From Candidatus Neomicrothrix sp. UBA2110 (GTDB lineage: Bacteria > Actinomycetota > Acidimicrobiia > Acidimicrobiales > Poriferisodalaceae): a DNA stretch of 16,979 nt. The stretch lies in NCBI GenBank assembly GCA_002331465.1, contig DCYM01000193.1:1-16979 (forward strand). Direction: 5' to 3'. Each line of letters opens with the position of its first letter. The first letter of the stretch is position 1. The notes under the pieces were generated by a model. The model was not told the origin of the DNA and made no database searches. It worked only from the letters and a program-made list of their open reading frames with translations. A program made the position numbers and the translations under genes. This document shows positions 1 to 7,810 of the stretch, one piece after another.

Positions 1-155
1 TCCGCTTTTCGGCGGACGCGGTCGGCTTGAGCGACCTGGACACTTGACGAGTGACTTTTGACACCAATTCCGAGCGCGTCACAAAGATCCAGCGTCTCGT
101 CGTTGGTAAGACCCAACTCTCTTGCAAGTTCGTAGACCCGGGGGTTCTTGGGCAA
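1..155 (-). CDS. infB: Translation initiation factor IF-2, N-terminal fragment
   Basis: The first 51 codons of IF-2, running off the left edge of the window. The minus-strand translation begins MPKNPRVYELARELGL and continues through NDETLDLCDALGIGVKSHSS, the small helical IF2_N module (about residues 4-50) found at the start of bacterial IF-2. IF-2 is the GTPase that brings initiator fMet-tRNA to the 30S subunit and promotes subunit joining; its G domain lies outside the window. The start is TTG at 155-153. An AAGGA Shine-Dalgarno sequence sits six bases upstream, and no ATG or GTG occurs in frame between it and an in-frame stop about 14 codons upstream. It is the third gene of the rimP-nusA-infB set, 142 nt after the nusA stop. 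Gene identity is firm; the TTG start is likely. Confidence 0.9.
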   Translation of the reverse strand, partial: MPKNPRVYELARELGLTNDETLDLCDALGIGVKSHSSSVQVAQADRVRRKA

Positions 156-297
156 GCGCGTTCCTTGTGTGTCGGTTAGGTCGAAGAGCCGTAGTCACCG
201 GCTCCTCCGCCATCTTCGCAGACGATGACGGGGATCCAGTAAACAACGATGTGGTAGACCAAGCAGCAACGCTACCGGTTATCGCAGCCGCTAGTGC
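156..297. other. nusA-infB intergenic gap without ylxR
   Basis: This 142-nt spacer separates nusA from infB. In many bacteria the small RNA-binding protein gene ylxR sits here. I read the minus strand in all frames and saw no ORF with the YlxR hallmark of an early Cys-x2-Cys pair. The open stretch starting ATG at about 211 runs straight into infB out of frame and looks like noise. No hairpin followed by a T run was found, so nusA and infB are probably co-transcribed. Confidence 0.6.
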
Positions 298-1527
298 TCA
301 GTTACTCGGCTGTTCCTCTTGTTCTTGGCTGCTTTGGTTATCTTGCACTACTTCCGATGAGGCCTCTTCATTTCCTGTTTGCTCACTATCTGGACCTACA
401 TCGCTATCCCCAACGGCCGTTTCTTCGGCTGCTGTAACCCAATCGTCAGCAGACATCGCCTCGCTGCCATCGGCGGGTACCCAAGTTTGGTCACCGGTCT
501 CTGGATCGGTCACCCACTCCCCTTCAGCCCAATCTCCATCGGCATATGCGGTTTCTTCTTCGAGGATCTGAGTTTCACTCTTGATGTCAATTCGCCAGCC
601 AGTTAATCGAGCAGCAAGACGCGCGTTTTGTCCTTCACGTCCAATAGCTAGAGATAACTGATGATCTGGCACCACTACTTCTGCAACACCTTCAACTTCG
701 TGGAAGCGAACCTCACGGACCTTCGCAGGCGACAATGCCTTAGCTACGAAGTCGTGCTGGTCTTCTGAGAAGGGAACGATGTCGATTTTCTCGCCGCGTA
801 ACTCGTTGACGACCTGTCGAACTCGTGCGCCGCGAGATCCTACACAGGCCCCGACTGGGTCAATATTGGTGTCGTTTGACCAAACAGCGATCTTCGTCCG
901 GTGGCCTGGCTCACGCGCGCATGCCTTCATCTCGACTATGCCGTCGCTAATCTCGGGGACCTCAAGTTTGAAAAGTTCACGAATCAGTCCGGGATGTGTC
1001 CTCGAAACAACGATCTGGGGACCCTTGGCGGTTTTCCTCACCTCGACGATGTAGGCCTTAAGTCGGCTATTGGGCTCTGGCCTTTCATAAGGCACCTGTT
1101 CCGATTGCGGGAGTAATGCCTCAACTCGACCTAGATCGAGAAGCGTGTACCTTGAGTCCGTCTGCTGGATGATGCCCGTCACGATGTCGCCCTCGCGGCC
1201 TGCGTACTCATCGTATTTCATGTCCCGTTCGACCTCGCGAATTCGCTGGGTCAACACCTGACGAGCGGTCTGAGCGGCAATCCTCCCAAAATTTTCTGGA
1301 GTGTCATCCCATTCTTGGACGACGTTGCCCTCTTCATCAATTTCCTGGGCAATAACTGAAATATTAAACGTCTCGTCTATAACGACGTATGCGTCATCTG
1401 CGGCGTCGGGAGTTCGTTTGTATGCCGACTCAAGCCCATTTGCGACCGCTTCAAGTAGTACCTCTGTACTCATGCCCTTTTCGGCAGCCAGAGCTTGAAG
1501 AGCTTCCATCATGTCTGGGGTAGTCAT
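298..1527 (-). CDS. nusA: Transcription termination/antitermination factor NusA
   Basis: 409 aa. NusA binds RNA polymerase and nascent RNA, modulating pausing, termination and rRNA antitermination. Domains seen: N-terminal RNAP-binding domain (about 1-125), S1 domain (about 110-180), KH1 around 223-250 with VGSRGARVRQVV, and KH2 around 291-315 with LSLAIGREGQNARLAARL. There are no C-terminal helix-hairpin-helix acidic repeats of the E. coli type. A low-complexity acidic tail (about 320-409) follows instead, with a tryptophan-rich patch DWAEGEWVTDPETGDQTW. The ATG overlaps the rimP stop as ATGA, and a strong GGGAGGAAG ribosome binding site lies six bases before it, supporting this start over the internal Met-Met at residues 6-7. 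Coupling to rimP and adjacency to infB match the widespread rimP-nusA-infB arrangement. Confidence 0.97.
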   Translation of the reverse strand: MTTPDMMEALQALAAEKGMSTEVLLEAVANGLESAYKRTPDAADDAYVVIDETFNISVIAQEIDEEGNVVQEWDDTPENFGRIAAQTARQVLTQRIREVERDMKYDEYAGREGDIVTGIIQQTDSRYTLLDLGRVEALLPQSEQVPYERPEPNSRLKAYIVEVRKTAKGPQIVVSRTHPGLIRELFKLEVPEISDGIVEMKACAREPGHRTKIAVWSNDTNIDPVGACVGSRGARVRQVVNELRGEKIDIVPFSEDQHDFVAKALSPAKVREVRFHEVEGVAEVVVPDHQLSLAIGREGQNARLAARLTGWRIDIKSETQILEEETAYADGDWAEGEWVTDPETGDQTWVPADGSEAMSADDWVTAAEETAVGDSDVGPDSEQTGNEEASSEVVQDNQSSQEQEEQPSN

Positions 1528-2045
1528 TTGTGACTTCCTCCCTCGTGCTTGGTTTTCGGTTCTTTTTTCCCGGGTTTAGGGGTGGGTCCCCATTCAAAAA
1601 CGGTTCGAGCTTTCTCAATTTCGTCAATAGGAATGCTCACAAGTCCAGATTCGGAATCTTCAATGGTAAGAAGTCCGTCGTCCGCTGAAATTAAGGTGCC
1701 TACTATGCGACGCCGACCATTCATTCCTGGGGTAGTTCGGATGCTGACGATCTCTCCGATTGCTCCAATGAAGTGGTCAACGTGATGGAGGCGGCGTTCA
1801 ACTCCAGGTGTGGAGACCTCCAGGGTGTAGCGGCCAGGGATCGGGTCATGTTCATCGAGAACCACGGCGACGGTCCGACTTAGTAAAGACAGTTCGTCAA
1901 CACCTAGGGCGTTCTCGCTTTGCACAAGTACAGCGAGGGTTCCACCGTTGTGCCGAATGTCATAAAGGTGATGTCCCGATGCTTCGATTACTGGCTCTAT
2001 GAGTGAAAAAATGGGTTCGAGGTGTTGCTGAGAATTTGAGCTCAT
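1524..2045 (-). CDS. rimP: Ribosome maturation factor RimP
   Basis: 173 aa from the chosen start. RimP (YlxS/DUF150) assists late assembly of the 30S subunit. Family features include VSTPGVERRLHHVDHF in the middle, matching the conserved STPG(I/V)xR(P/R)L core of the N-terminal domain, and an Sm-like C-terminal half with GLVSIPIDEIEKARTV. The tail is short and Lys-rich. The frame is open further upstream to an ATG at 2180, giving 218 aa. That extension crosses the intrinsic terminator at 2092-2123 and lacks family similarity. The ATG at 2045 has GGAGG four bases upstream, so 2045 is preferred. The stop overlaps the nusA start by four bases. This gene starts a new transcription unit after the terminator. 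Confidence 0.93.
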   Translation of the reverse strand: MSSNSQQHLEPIFSLIEPVIEASGHHLYDIRHNGGTLAVLVQSENALGVDELSLLSRTVAVVLDEHDPIPGRYTLEVSTPGVERRLHHVDHFIGAIGEIVSIRTTPGMNGRRRIVGTLISADDGLLTIEDSESGLVSIPIDEIEKARTVFEWGPTPKPGKKEPKTKHEGGSHK

Positions 2046-2091
2046 CAGACCTCCATTCAGCGCGGTGTAGGAGTTGCAAAATATTTGTGGC

Positions 2092-2123
2092 GAAGAAAAA
2101 GGACGTGGGCGAAGCCCACGTCC
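2092..2123 (-). terminator. Intrinsic terminator after ispG
   Basis: Plus-strand bases 2101-2110 (GGACGTGGGC) and 2114-2123 (GCCCACGTCC) form a perfect 10-bp inverted repeat around a 3-nt loop. On the minus strand the stem is followed at once by TTTTTCTTCG, a classic Rho-independent terminator. It lies about 90 nt past the ispG stop and about 50 nt before the rimP start. It should therefore separate the long rpsB-to-ispG unit from rimP-nusA-infB. On the plus strand no T run follows the stem, so it works in one direction only. Confidence 0.88.
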
Positions 2124-2210
2124 AGCAAAAATCCCGCTGACCTGTCGATGCAATCGTACCAGCACCTTTACCCTTCCCAACCTGGGTCGAGTGTCGGTGT
2201 GGGAGCGGGC

Positions 2211-3407
2211 TCAGCGTTTTCTAATCATTTCGACGACTTGTTCGGCATGGTTGACATCTTCACCTTGAAGTTCAATCAACGCAGCCCTGTCCGCTTCTGC
2301 TTCAGCCTCCGCTGAATGATCCGCTGCTGCCAACGCTCCCTCTACGCCATCAGACATGATTATTTGAGCCCATTCCAGAAGGGCATCAACCATTTCGTCT
2401 TCGGGCACAACCTTTACAACTTGTCCTTTAACAAAAAGGTGGCCCCGTTTTCGACCAGCAGCTATGCCTAAATCTGCCCCCTTGGCCTCACCAGGACCGT
2501 TGACGACACACCCCATTACGGCGACCTGTATTGGCAAACTAAGTTCAGACAGGACTTCTTGCGCCTTTGATGCAACTGCGATGACGTCGACTTCTGCTCT
2601 GCCGCAAGACGGACACGCTATGAGATCAAGTGTGCTTCGTTCGCGTAGGCCGAGAGCTTCTAGTAACTGACGGCCGGCGCGTGCCTCTTCGACGGGGTCG
2701 GCGGTGAGGCTGTACCGAATGGTGTCGCCTATGCCCTCGTTGAGCAGAGTCGCGATGCCAGCAGTGGCTTTCAATATGCCCCCTGGGAGTGGGCCAGCTT
2801 CGGTCACTCCAAGGTGCAGTGGAAAATCGACTGCATCAGCTAATAGGCGGTAGGCGTCGACCATTAATCGAACATCACTGGACTTGACTGAAATTTTCAC
2901 ATCGTCAAATCCGACTTGCTCGAAGTATCCAAGTTCGCGTTTAGCTGATTCGACGAGAGCGGTAGCAGTGAGGCCGTGCTTTTGTTCGATATCAGGATCC
3001 AGCGACCCAGCGTTTACCCCTATCCGGATTGGCACTTGACGATCCCGAGCTTCGGAGGCGATTACTTTGATGTGCTCGGCTTTGCGAATATTGCCCGGGT
3101 TCAGACGCAGACAGGCTACGCCTGCGTCAAGCGCTGCCAGCGCTAGCCGGTGCTGAAAATGGACGTCTGCCACTAAAGGAACCGGGGAACGGGGCACGAT
3201 TCGCGCAAGACCTTCGGCAGCCGCAAGCTCGTTGCAAGTGCATCGAACGATTTCGGCTCCGGCAGCGGCCAGCGCATAAATTTGCTCAAGTGTCGCGTCA
3301 ACGTCGGCGGTCTTAGTCGTCGTCATCGACTGGACGCTGATGGGAGCGCCTGCCCCCACAGGCACACCTCCAACATCAACTCGGCGGGTCGCACGGCGCT
3401 CAAACAT
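2211..3407 (-). CDS. ispG: 4-hydroxy-3-methylbut-2-enyl diphosphate synthase IspG (GcpE)
   Basis: 398 aa. IspG reduces 2-C-methyl-erythritol 2,4-cyclodiphosphate to HMBPP in the MEP isoprenoid pathway, using a [4Fe-4S] cluster. The cluster ligands are all present: CPSCGR (Cys265, Cys268) and MGCVVNGPGEAKGADLG (Cys300, Glu307). The N-terminal TIM-barrel part shows PISVQSMTTT and RLNPGNI. A C-terminal extension of about 45 residues (Ala/Glu-rich, ending in a Lys/Arg patch) goes beyond the conserved core. The ATG has no good Shine-Dalgarno match, but no other in-frame start fits the conserved N-terminus. It is 51 nt downstream of rseP and in the same cluster as dxr, an earlier enzyme of the same pathway. 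The terminator at 2092-2123 closes this unit. Confidence 0.97.
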   Translation of the reverse strand: MFERRATRRVDVGGVPVGAGAPISVQSMTTTKTADVDATLEQIYALAAAGAEIVRCTCNELAAAEGLARIVPRSPVPLVADVHFQHRLALAALDAGVACLRLNPGNIRKAEHIKVIASEARDRQVPIRIGVNAGSLDPDIEQKHGLTATALVESAKRELGYFEQVGFDDVKISVKSSDVRLMVDAYRLLADAVDFPLHLGVTEAGPLPGGILKATAGIATLLNEGIGDTIRYSLTADPVEEARAGRQLLEALGLRERSTLDLIACPSCGRAEVDVIAVASKAQEVLSELSLPIQVAVMGCVVNGPGEAKGADLGIAAGRKRGHLFVKGQVVKVVPEDEMVDALLEWAQIIMSDGVEGALAAADHSAEAEAEADRAALIELQGEDVNHAEQVVEMIRKR

Positions 3408-3436
3408 CTTTAACAGTCTGTCATCTCAGCCACGTA

Positions 3437-3464
3437 ATCCTACTCAACGGTCCCGCGCTCAAAA
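3437..3464 (-). promoter_or_regulatory. Possible internal promoter for ispG
   Basis: On the minus strand TTTTGA (3464-3459) and TAGGAT (3442-3437) are separated by 16 bases. TAGGAT fits the TAnnnT pattern common in actinobacterial housekeeping -10 elements; the -35 match is partial. It overlaps the rseP stop and would give a leader of roughly 20 nt for ispG. Such short matches occur by chance, so this is tentative. Confidence 0.25.
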
Positions 3465-4691
3465 GCCAAGGGGGTTAGCTAGATCCAAGTACACGGCTCC
3501 TAAACCAAAGAAGGCCAGAAAGGCCACTACCGCGTAGGTAAAGGGAAGCAGTCGGGTTGTGTCAATCAAGTGACGGCGTCCACTGCTCCCCTCGCGAATC
3601 CGTTCGTAAGTGGCGATCGCGACGTGGCCACCGTCGAGGGGCAACAACGGAAGCAGGTTAAAGACGCCAATGAAGACGTTAAAGGCGACAAAAAGTTGCA
3701 TTCGTTCGGAACCGCTTAGCCGATCGCTCGCTCCGATTTGAACGGCTCCAACTAGCGACACGGGTCGCGTCTCAAGATTGTCGTTTGCCGTTGGGTCGTT
3801 CGGCGGCGAAAAAATTCGATCTACAACTTCGCCAAAATTTGCCGCAATCACCCAAATTCCGCGAATCGATTGACCAACCATGGTGCTGAATTCCGAGAAA
3901 GTCTTTCCCACGGCGGCAGCAGGAGCCGACTTAGTCAACAGGATCGCCTGCCGTCCTCCGATACCCAGCAGCCCCTCACCGTCGGGATTTGTATCCAACA
4001 CTGTTTCGATTGACAACGTTCTGCCGTCTCGCAAGATTTGGAGTTCAACTTTTTCACCAGGGCGATTGCGGATCGCCTCCACCAGGTCAGCCCATTCAGC
4101 CGTCGATTCATTTTCGACGTACACAATTCGGTCACCCGGTTGTATGCCAGCTCTTGCGGCGGCACTTCGTTCTCCATCGATTCCTTGGTTAACGACGGTT
4201 CCTACTTCCCAACTTCCTTCTTCGATAACCGGCTCACCCATGAAGCAAAAGAGGACGAACAGACCTATCACTGCCATGAGGAAGTGCATTAGGGAGCCAG
4301 CTGAAGCAACTAAAAGACGGCGAGGGTAGGTCTGTTGTCTGTAAGTACGAGGTTCATCCGCAGGTGGGACTTCATCCAGGTTGGTCATGCCGACGACTTT
4401 GACGTAGGCCCCAGCCATGATCGGCCTGATACCGAATTCAGTCTCTCCTCGGCGGAAGCTGAACAAACGCGGGCCAAACCCCAAGAAGAACTCTGTGGCT
4501 TTCATCCCAGTAATCCGGGCTGTAATGAAGTGTCCGAGCTCATGGGCAAAGACGACAAATGCGATGACCATGGCGACGGCGAGCATCGCTTTCGATACCC
4601 ACCCGAGCAGGATTAGCGATCCAGCTATTGCGACGCCTCCCACCAAAGCGCGAGTTCGAGGACCGAGGTTCGAGGCAACAGAATCAGACAC
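3459..4691 (-). CDS. rseP: Membrane zinc metalloprotease, site-2 protease family M50 (RseP/Rip1-like)
   Basis: 410 aa from the chosen start. An intramembrane protease that cleaves membrane substrates, in known relatives anti-sigma factors and signal peptides. Features: a first hydrophobic segment (about 15-32), then AMVIAFVVFAHELGHF with the HExxH zinc motif HELGH (about 50-54) inside a membrane helix. A periplasmic-side PDZ domain contains ARAGIQPGDRIVYVENES. The second active-site motif LPLDGGH (about 350-356) lies near the C-terminus, followed by a last membrane helix. The GTG at 4691 overlaps the dxr stop by eight bases and has GGGGG five bases upstream. An in-frame GTG at 4730 would add 13 residues but has no ribosome binding site. 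The physiological substrate cannot be read from sequence. Confidence 0.92.
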   Translation of the reverse strand: MSDSVASNLGPRTRALVGGVAIAGSLILLGWVSKAMLAVAMVIAFVVFAHELGHFITARITGMKATEFFLGFGPRLFSFRRGETEFGIRPIMAGAYVKVVGMTNLDEVPPADEPRTYRQQTYPRRLLVASAGSLMHFLMAVIGLFVLFCFMGEPVIEEGSWEVGTVVNQGIDGERSAAARAGIQPGDRIVYVENESTAEWADLVEAIRNRPGEKVELQILRDGRTLSIETVLDTNPDGEGLLGIGGRQAILLTKSAPAAAVGKTFSEFSTMVGQSIRGIWVIAANFGEVVDRIFSPPNDPTANDNLETRPVSLVGAVQIGASDRLSGSERMQLFVAFNVFIGVFNLLPLLPLDGGHVAIATYERIREGSSGRRHLIDTTRLLPFTYAVVAFLAFFGLGAVYLDLANPLGF

Positions 4692-5847
4692 CAGAACCCC
4701 CGTGGGCGCTTTTCGACCGAACGCACTCACGTCCGCGCCGGTCCGCTCGCACTATGGCGTCAACCGAATCGGCGGTTGCACCGTCATGAAGTTCCAGTGC
4801 CCTTTCGATTGACGGCGCTATTTCTGACCATAAGATCGTTCCACTCAGGAACGCTTCAACCGCTGCTTCGTTGGCTCCGTTCATCCACGCGGGGGCTGTA
4901 CCTCCGATTCGGCCAGCCTCATACGCCAGGTCAAGGCATCTGAAGGTTTCTCGGTCAGGCGGTTCGAAGTGAAGCGACTTGATCTCGCTCCAATCGATAG
5001 CACCAAAGGGGGTTCGAATTCGATCCGGGTATGCGAGCGCATAGCCGATCGGCAATCTCATATCGGGTTCGGATAATTGGGCGATCGTTGCGCCGTCGGT
5101 AAAGGTGGCCATTGAATGAACAATGGACTCGGGGTGCACCACAACTTCTATTTTTTCGTAGGGAACGTCGAAAAGCTCATGAGCTTCTATTACTTCTAGA
5201 CCTTTGTTCATGAGTGTTGACGAATCGACCGTGATCTTGGGTCCCATGGACCAAGTCGGATGTTCGAGCGCCTGTTCGACGGTGACCTCTTTTAGGTCCG
5301 CCGAATTACGACCTCTGAACGGTCCGCCGCTCGCTGTGAGTAGCAACTTTTCCAGATGACGTGGGGCGTCGTTGTCTGCCCTAAGGCACTGATGTAACGC
5401 GCAATGCTCACTGTCTACGGGAATCAATTCAGCACCTGGCACCAAACGCAGCGGTCTTACCAAAGGACCTGCAGCAATCAGGCTTTCCTTGTTCGCCAAA
5501 GCAAGCCGTCTACCTGAACTCAGTGCCGCGAGCGTCACTCCCAGGCCAGCAAACCCAACCACTCCGTTGACAATCACGTCGGCGCGGGTTGCTAGTTCTT
5601 CGAAGCCAGCCTCACCAACCAGGACCTCTGTACCGGCAGGCACTCCAGCCTTGAGTCGGTTAGCCAAGTCTGATTCACCAATTGCTACGGCATCAGGTCG
5701 AAACTCCTTTGCCTGTTCGATGAGTTGGTCAACCGATGACCAGGCCGCTAAAGCGGTGATGTCGAAGCGATCGGGTTCGGCCCGAACAACGTCGGCGGTC
5801 TGGGAACCAATTGATCCTGTAGCTCCTAGAACCGCGACCGTAGTCAC
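4684..5847 (-). CDS. dxr: 1-deoxy-D-xylulose 5-phosphate reductoisomerase
   Basis: 387 aa. Dxr converts DXP to 2-C-methyl-erythritol 4-phosphate with NADPH and a divalent metal, the committed MEP step and the fosmidomycin target. Seen: NADPH-binding GATGSIG (8-14); ALANKESLIAAG; metal-binding PVDSEH; catalytic-loop LTASGGPFRGR; HPTWSMGPKITVDSSTLMNK; HPESIVHSM; and NGANEAAVEAFL. In the DSEH segment the residue after His is Cys (DSEHCALHQCL), where many homologues have Ser; this is probably neutral. The start is GTG with GAAAGG about seven bases before it. It is 11 nt after the cdsA stop and overlaps rseP by eight bases, so cdsA-dxr-rseP are likely translationally linked. The C-terminal 15 residues are poorly conserved. 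Confidence 0.97.
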   Translation of the reverse strand: MTTVAVLGATGSIGSQTADVVRAEPDRFDITALAAWSSVDQLIEQAKEFRPDAVAIGESDLANRLKAGVPAGTEVLVGEAGFEELATRADVIVNGVVGFAGLGVTLAALSSGRRLALANKESLIAAGPLVRPLRLVPGAELIPVDSEHCALHQCLRADNDAPRHLEKLLLTASGGPFRGRNSADLKEVTVEQALEHPTWSMGPKITVDSSTLMNKGLEVIEAHELFDVPYEKIEVVVHPESIVHSMATFTDGATIAQLSEPDMRLPIGYALAYPDRIRTPFGAIDWSEIKSLHFEPPDRETFRCLDLAYEAGRIGGTAPAWMNGANEAAVEAFLSGTILWSEIAPSIERALELHDGATADSVDAIVRADRRGRECVRSKSAHGGSGV

Positions 5848-5858
5848 TCAGTTGCCTT

Positions 5859-7790
5859 TCAACCCAGAACTAAGTCAGCGACGAAGAAAGTCGTCGGCAG
5901 TACAAACAACAAAGCATCGAAGCGGTCAAATACACCACCGTGCCCAGGAAGAAGAGTTCCCATGTCTTTGACTCCCATATCTCGTTTAATCATTGACTGG
6001 GCCAGATCCCCGATGGGAGCGATGACTGCGATTGCCAACCCGAGCCATAGGCAATCCATCATCGATTGTGACCACGGATGAATTCCGGGAAAACGATTCA
6101 AAACCAGAGTGGTGACAACTACCGACAGCATCATGCCGCCAAGTAACCCTTCGTAGGTCTTGTTTGGACTGACACGAGGGGCGAGTTTGGACTGCCCGGT
6201 GGTACTGCCGATGACGTAGCCGCCAACGTCGTATGCCACGGTCCCAATCACGGCACCAATAAGAATCGCGTCTCCATTCGGTTGGGCGAGAATCAAAGCT
6301 GCGAACGAACCAAGACCACCGACCCAGCCAACGCCGAGCAAGGTCACTGCGAGGTTCGCTGTCACGTGTTGGGAGTCAACGTCGAAGAGAAACCAACACA
6401 TCCCAGTTAACACCGTTAGGCCTAATACAACCGGGTAGGCCTCATAGCCTCTGTGGTAAGCGCCAAGAGATAAGCCTACGACTGCTGCGATTCCGACCAG
6501 GGTGGCGGGGCGGTATCCAAGGTTCTGAGCCGACGTGAAGAACTCGGCGGCTGCAAATCCGAGAGCCAATAGCACCAAGCACAGCACCGCCCATGGGCCG
6601 ACTTTGAGTAATCCGAAAAAAGCTGCCCCCAAAGCCAAACCGACTGCAATGGCCACTGGAAGGTTGCGGCCTCCCGATCGACTTGGCGAACCCGTTCCCT
6701 CGGTTTCACTGCCGCTATGTGAGACCACTCGGTCGTCATCCGTCACTTTGTTTGGCTCCTCATAGTCTCGCCGACCTTCTCGCCAATGTGGTGCTGGCCC
6801 ACCGAAATGAGTCAATTCATCACCTTCTTCTTCGAGGTTGTCGGGGTTGTCTTCTTTGTCGGCGTTGGCCTCACCGTCAACGAATGGGGTACGAGCCATT
6901 GCGCGCTGACTCGGCGGGGTGTCGAAAAGCTCGATCACGCGAGGCTGCTGCCGGGAATCATCTGGTGGCGTTTCCTCTTCGCCTGTTCTAACAGTGTGGT
7001 CGAAAGAAACAAGTTCTGTCAGACTGTCCGACTCACTCGTCTCATCGTCGCTGGATTCATCTTCTAGAAGCAATTCAGCGGTGGGTTCATCTGCAAAGAA
7101 ATCGTTATCGCTGCTAGGGCTGTCATCTTCTTGACCATCGTGTGCCGAAGTTGAGCTGGGATCGGCTTCTAGAAGATCGTCGCGTGTCGATGCGGCCTCG
7201 CTTTCACCTCTGGCTTCTCCGACACCTTTATCCACCGTTCCGGTATCGAAATGGGGCGTTTCGTCTTCCTCGATACGGCCGATAATCGGAGCGTTCTCGA
7301 ATGCCGATGCGTCGAATGGATCATCGTCTTCGAAAAGCGGTTCATGGAATAGGTCGTCGGTCGAAAGTTCTGTTTGGGAGTATTCATCGTCGTTCAACTC
7401 GGACACCGATTCCTTGAGAGCCAGCACGTTGGGTCCTGCATCTTCTACATTTATCGGCCCGGTGTCGAATAGCTCCACGCCTTCCGCAGGCACAATCGTC
7501 GGAATAGTGTCTGAGCGCAAGACATCTAGAAGGCCTGTGTCTGAAGTGTCGACTAGGTGTGGGTCATCGGGAAGTTGAGGGAAAAGTCTCGAACCGCGCT
7601 CCGACCGAGCGTCTACTTCGGGTGGGTCCGGGCGTTCTCCTCCGTCGGGTAGTTCCCCAGATCCAGGTTCCGACCAATGGGGTATCGGCGTCTCATCGAA
7701 GTCAAAAGACAACACGGGTCCAGAGTCGTTCTCGTCAGACACCTCTTCAGGACGTCGGCGTTCAATATCGTCAGCGTCACTCTCAGACAT
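5859..7790 (-). CDS. cdsA: Phosphatidate cytidylyltransferase with long acidic N-terminal extension
   Basis: 643 aa, roughly twice the usual 260-300 aa. CdsA makes CDP-diacylglycerol from CTP and phosphatidic acid in the membrane. The enzyme part is the C-terminal 265 residues: about eight membrane segments from residue 377, VSPNKTYEG (about 540-548), and the full CDS signature SMIKRDMGVKD...LPGHGGVFDRFD (599-625). Residues 1-376 are Asp/Glu/Ser-rich, without hydrophobic segments, presumably disordered and cytoplasmic. They contain repeated short motifs: ELFDTGP (106-112) and ELFDTPP (287-293); HFDTG (180-184); PHW at 37-39 and 334-336. The ATG at 7790 has AGGAG five bases upstream. An in-frame TTG at 7814 overlaps the frr stop and lacks a ribosome binding site, so it was not used. 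Confidence 0.95.
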   Translation of the reverse strand: MSESDADDIERRRPEEVSDENDSGPVLSFDFDETPIPHWSEPGSGELPDGGERPDPPEVDARSERGSRLFPQLPDDPHLVDTSDTGLLDVLRSDTIPTIVPAEGVELFDTGPINVEDAGPNVLALKESVSELNDDEYSQTELSTDDLFHEPLFEDDDPFDASAFENAPIIGRIEEDETPHFDTGTVDKGVGEARGESEAASTRDDLLEADPSSTSAHDGQEDDSPSSDNDFFADEPTAELLLEDESSDDETSESDSLTELVSFDHTVRTGEEETPPDDSRQQPRVIELFDTPPSQRAMARTPFVDGEANADKEDNPDNLEEEGDELTHFGGPAPHWREGRRDYEEPNKVTDDDRVVSHSGSETEGTGSPSRSGGRNLPVAIAVGLALGAAFFGLLKVGPWAVLCLVLLALGFAAAEFFTSAQNLGYRPATLVGIAAVVGLSLGAYHRGYEAYPVVLGLTVLTGMCWFLFDVDSQHVTANLAVTLLGVGWVGGLGSFAALILAQPNGDAILIGAVIGTVAYDVGGYVIGSTTGQSKLAPRVSPNKTYEGLLGGMMLSVVVTTLVLNRFPGIHPWSQSMMDCLWLGLAIAVIAPIGDLAQSMIKRDMGVKDMGTLLPGHGGVFDRFDALLFVLPTTFFVADLVLG

Positions 7791-7810
7791 ATCGACTCCT
7801 GACTTCTGAC

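Noticed and set aside
1..211. A YlxR-like reading of the minus strand containing Arg-Thr-Cys
   Set aside because: The frame overlaps infB, has only one cysteine where YlxR has a C-x2-C pair, and has no ribosome binding site.
122..571. A 149-codon plus-strand frame opposite infB/nusA
   Set aside because: Low-complexity serine-rich translation that mirrors the acidic NusA tail; no ribosome binding site and overlap with conserved genes.
2046..2180. N-terminal extension of rimP by 45 codons
   Set aside because: It would cross the intrinsic terminator; the ATG at 2045 has a strong ribosome binding site.
3880..4329. A 149-codon plus-strand frame opposite the rseP PDZ region
   Set aside because: Wholly inside rseP and without recognisable protein features.
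5489..5971. A 160-codon plus-strand frame opposite dxr and the cdsA end
   Set aside because: The Ser/Ala/Thr-rich product looks like an antisense reading of dxr; both opposing genes are clearly real.
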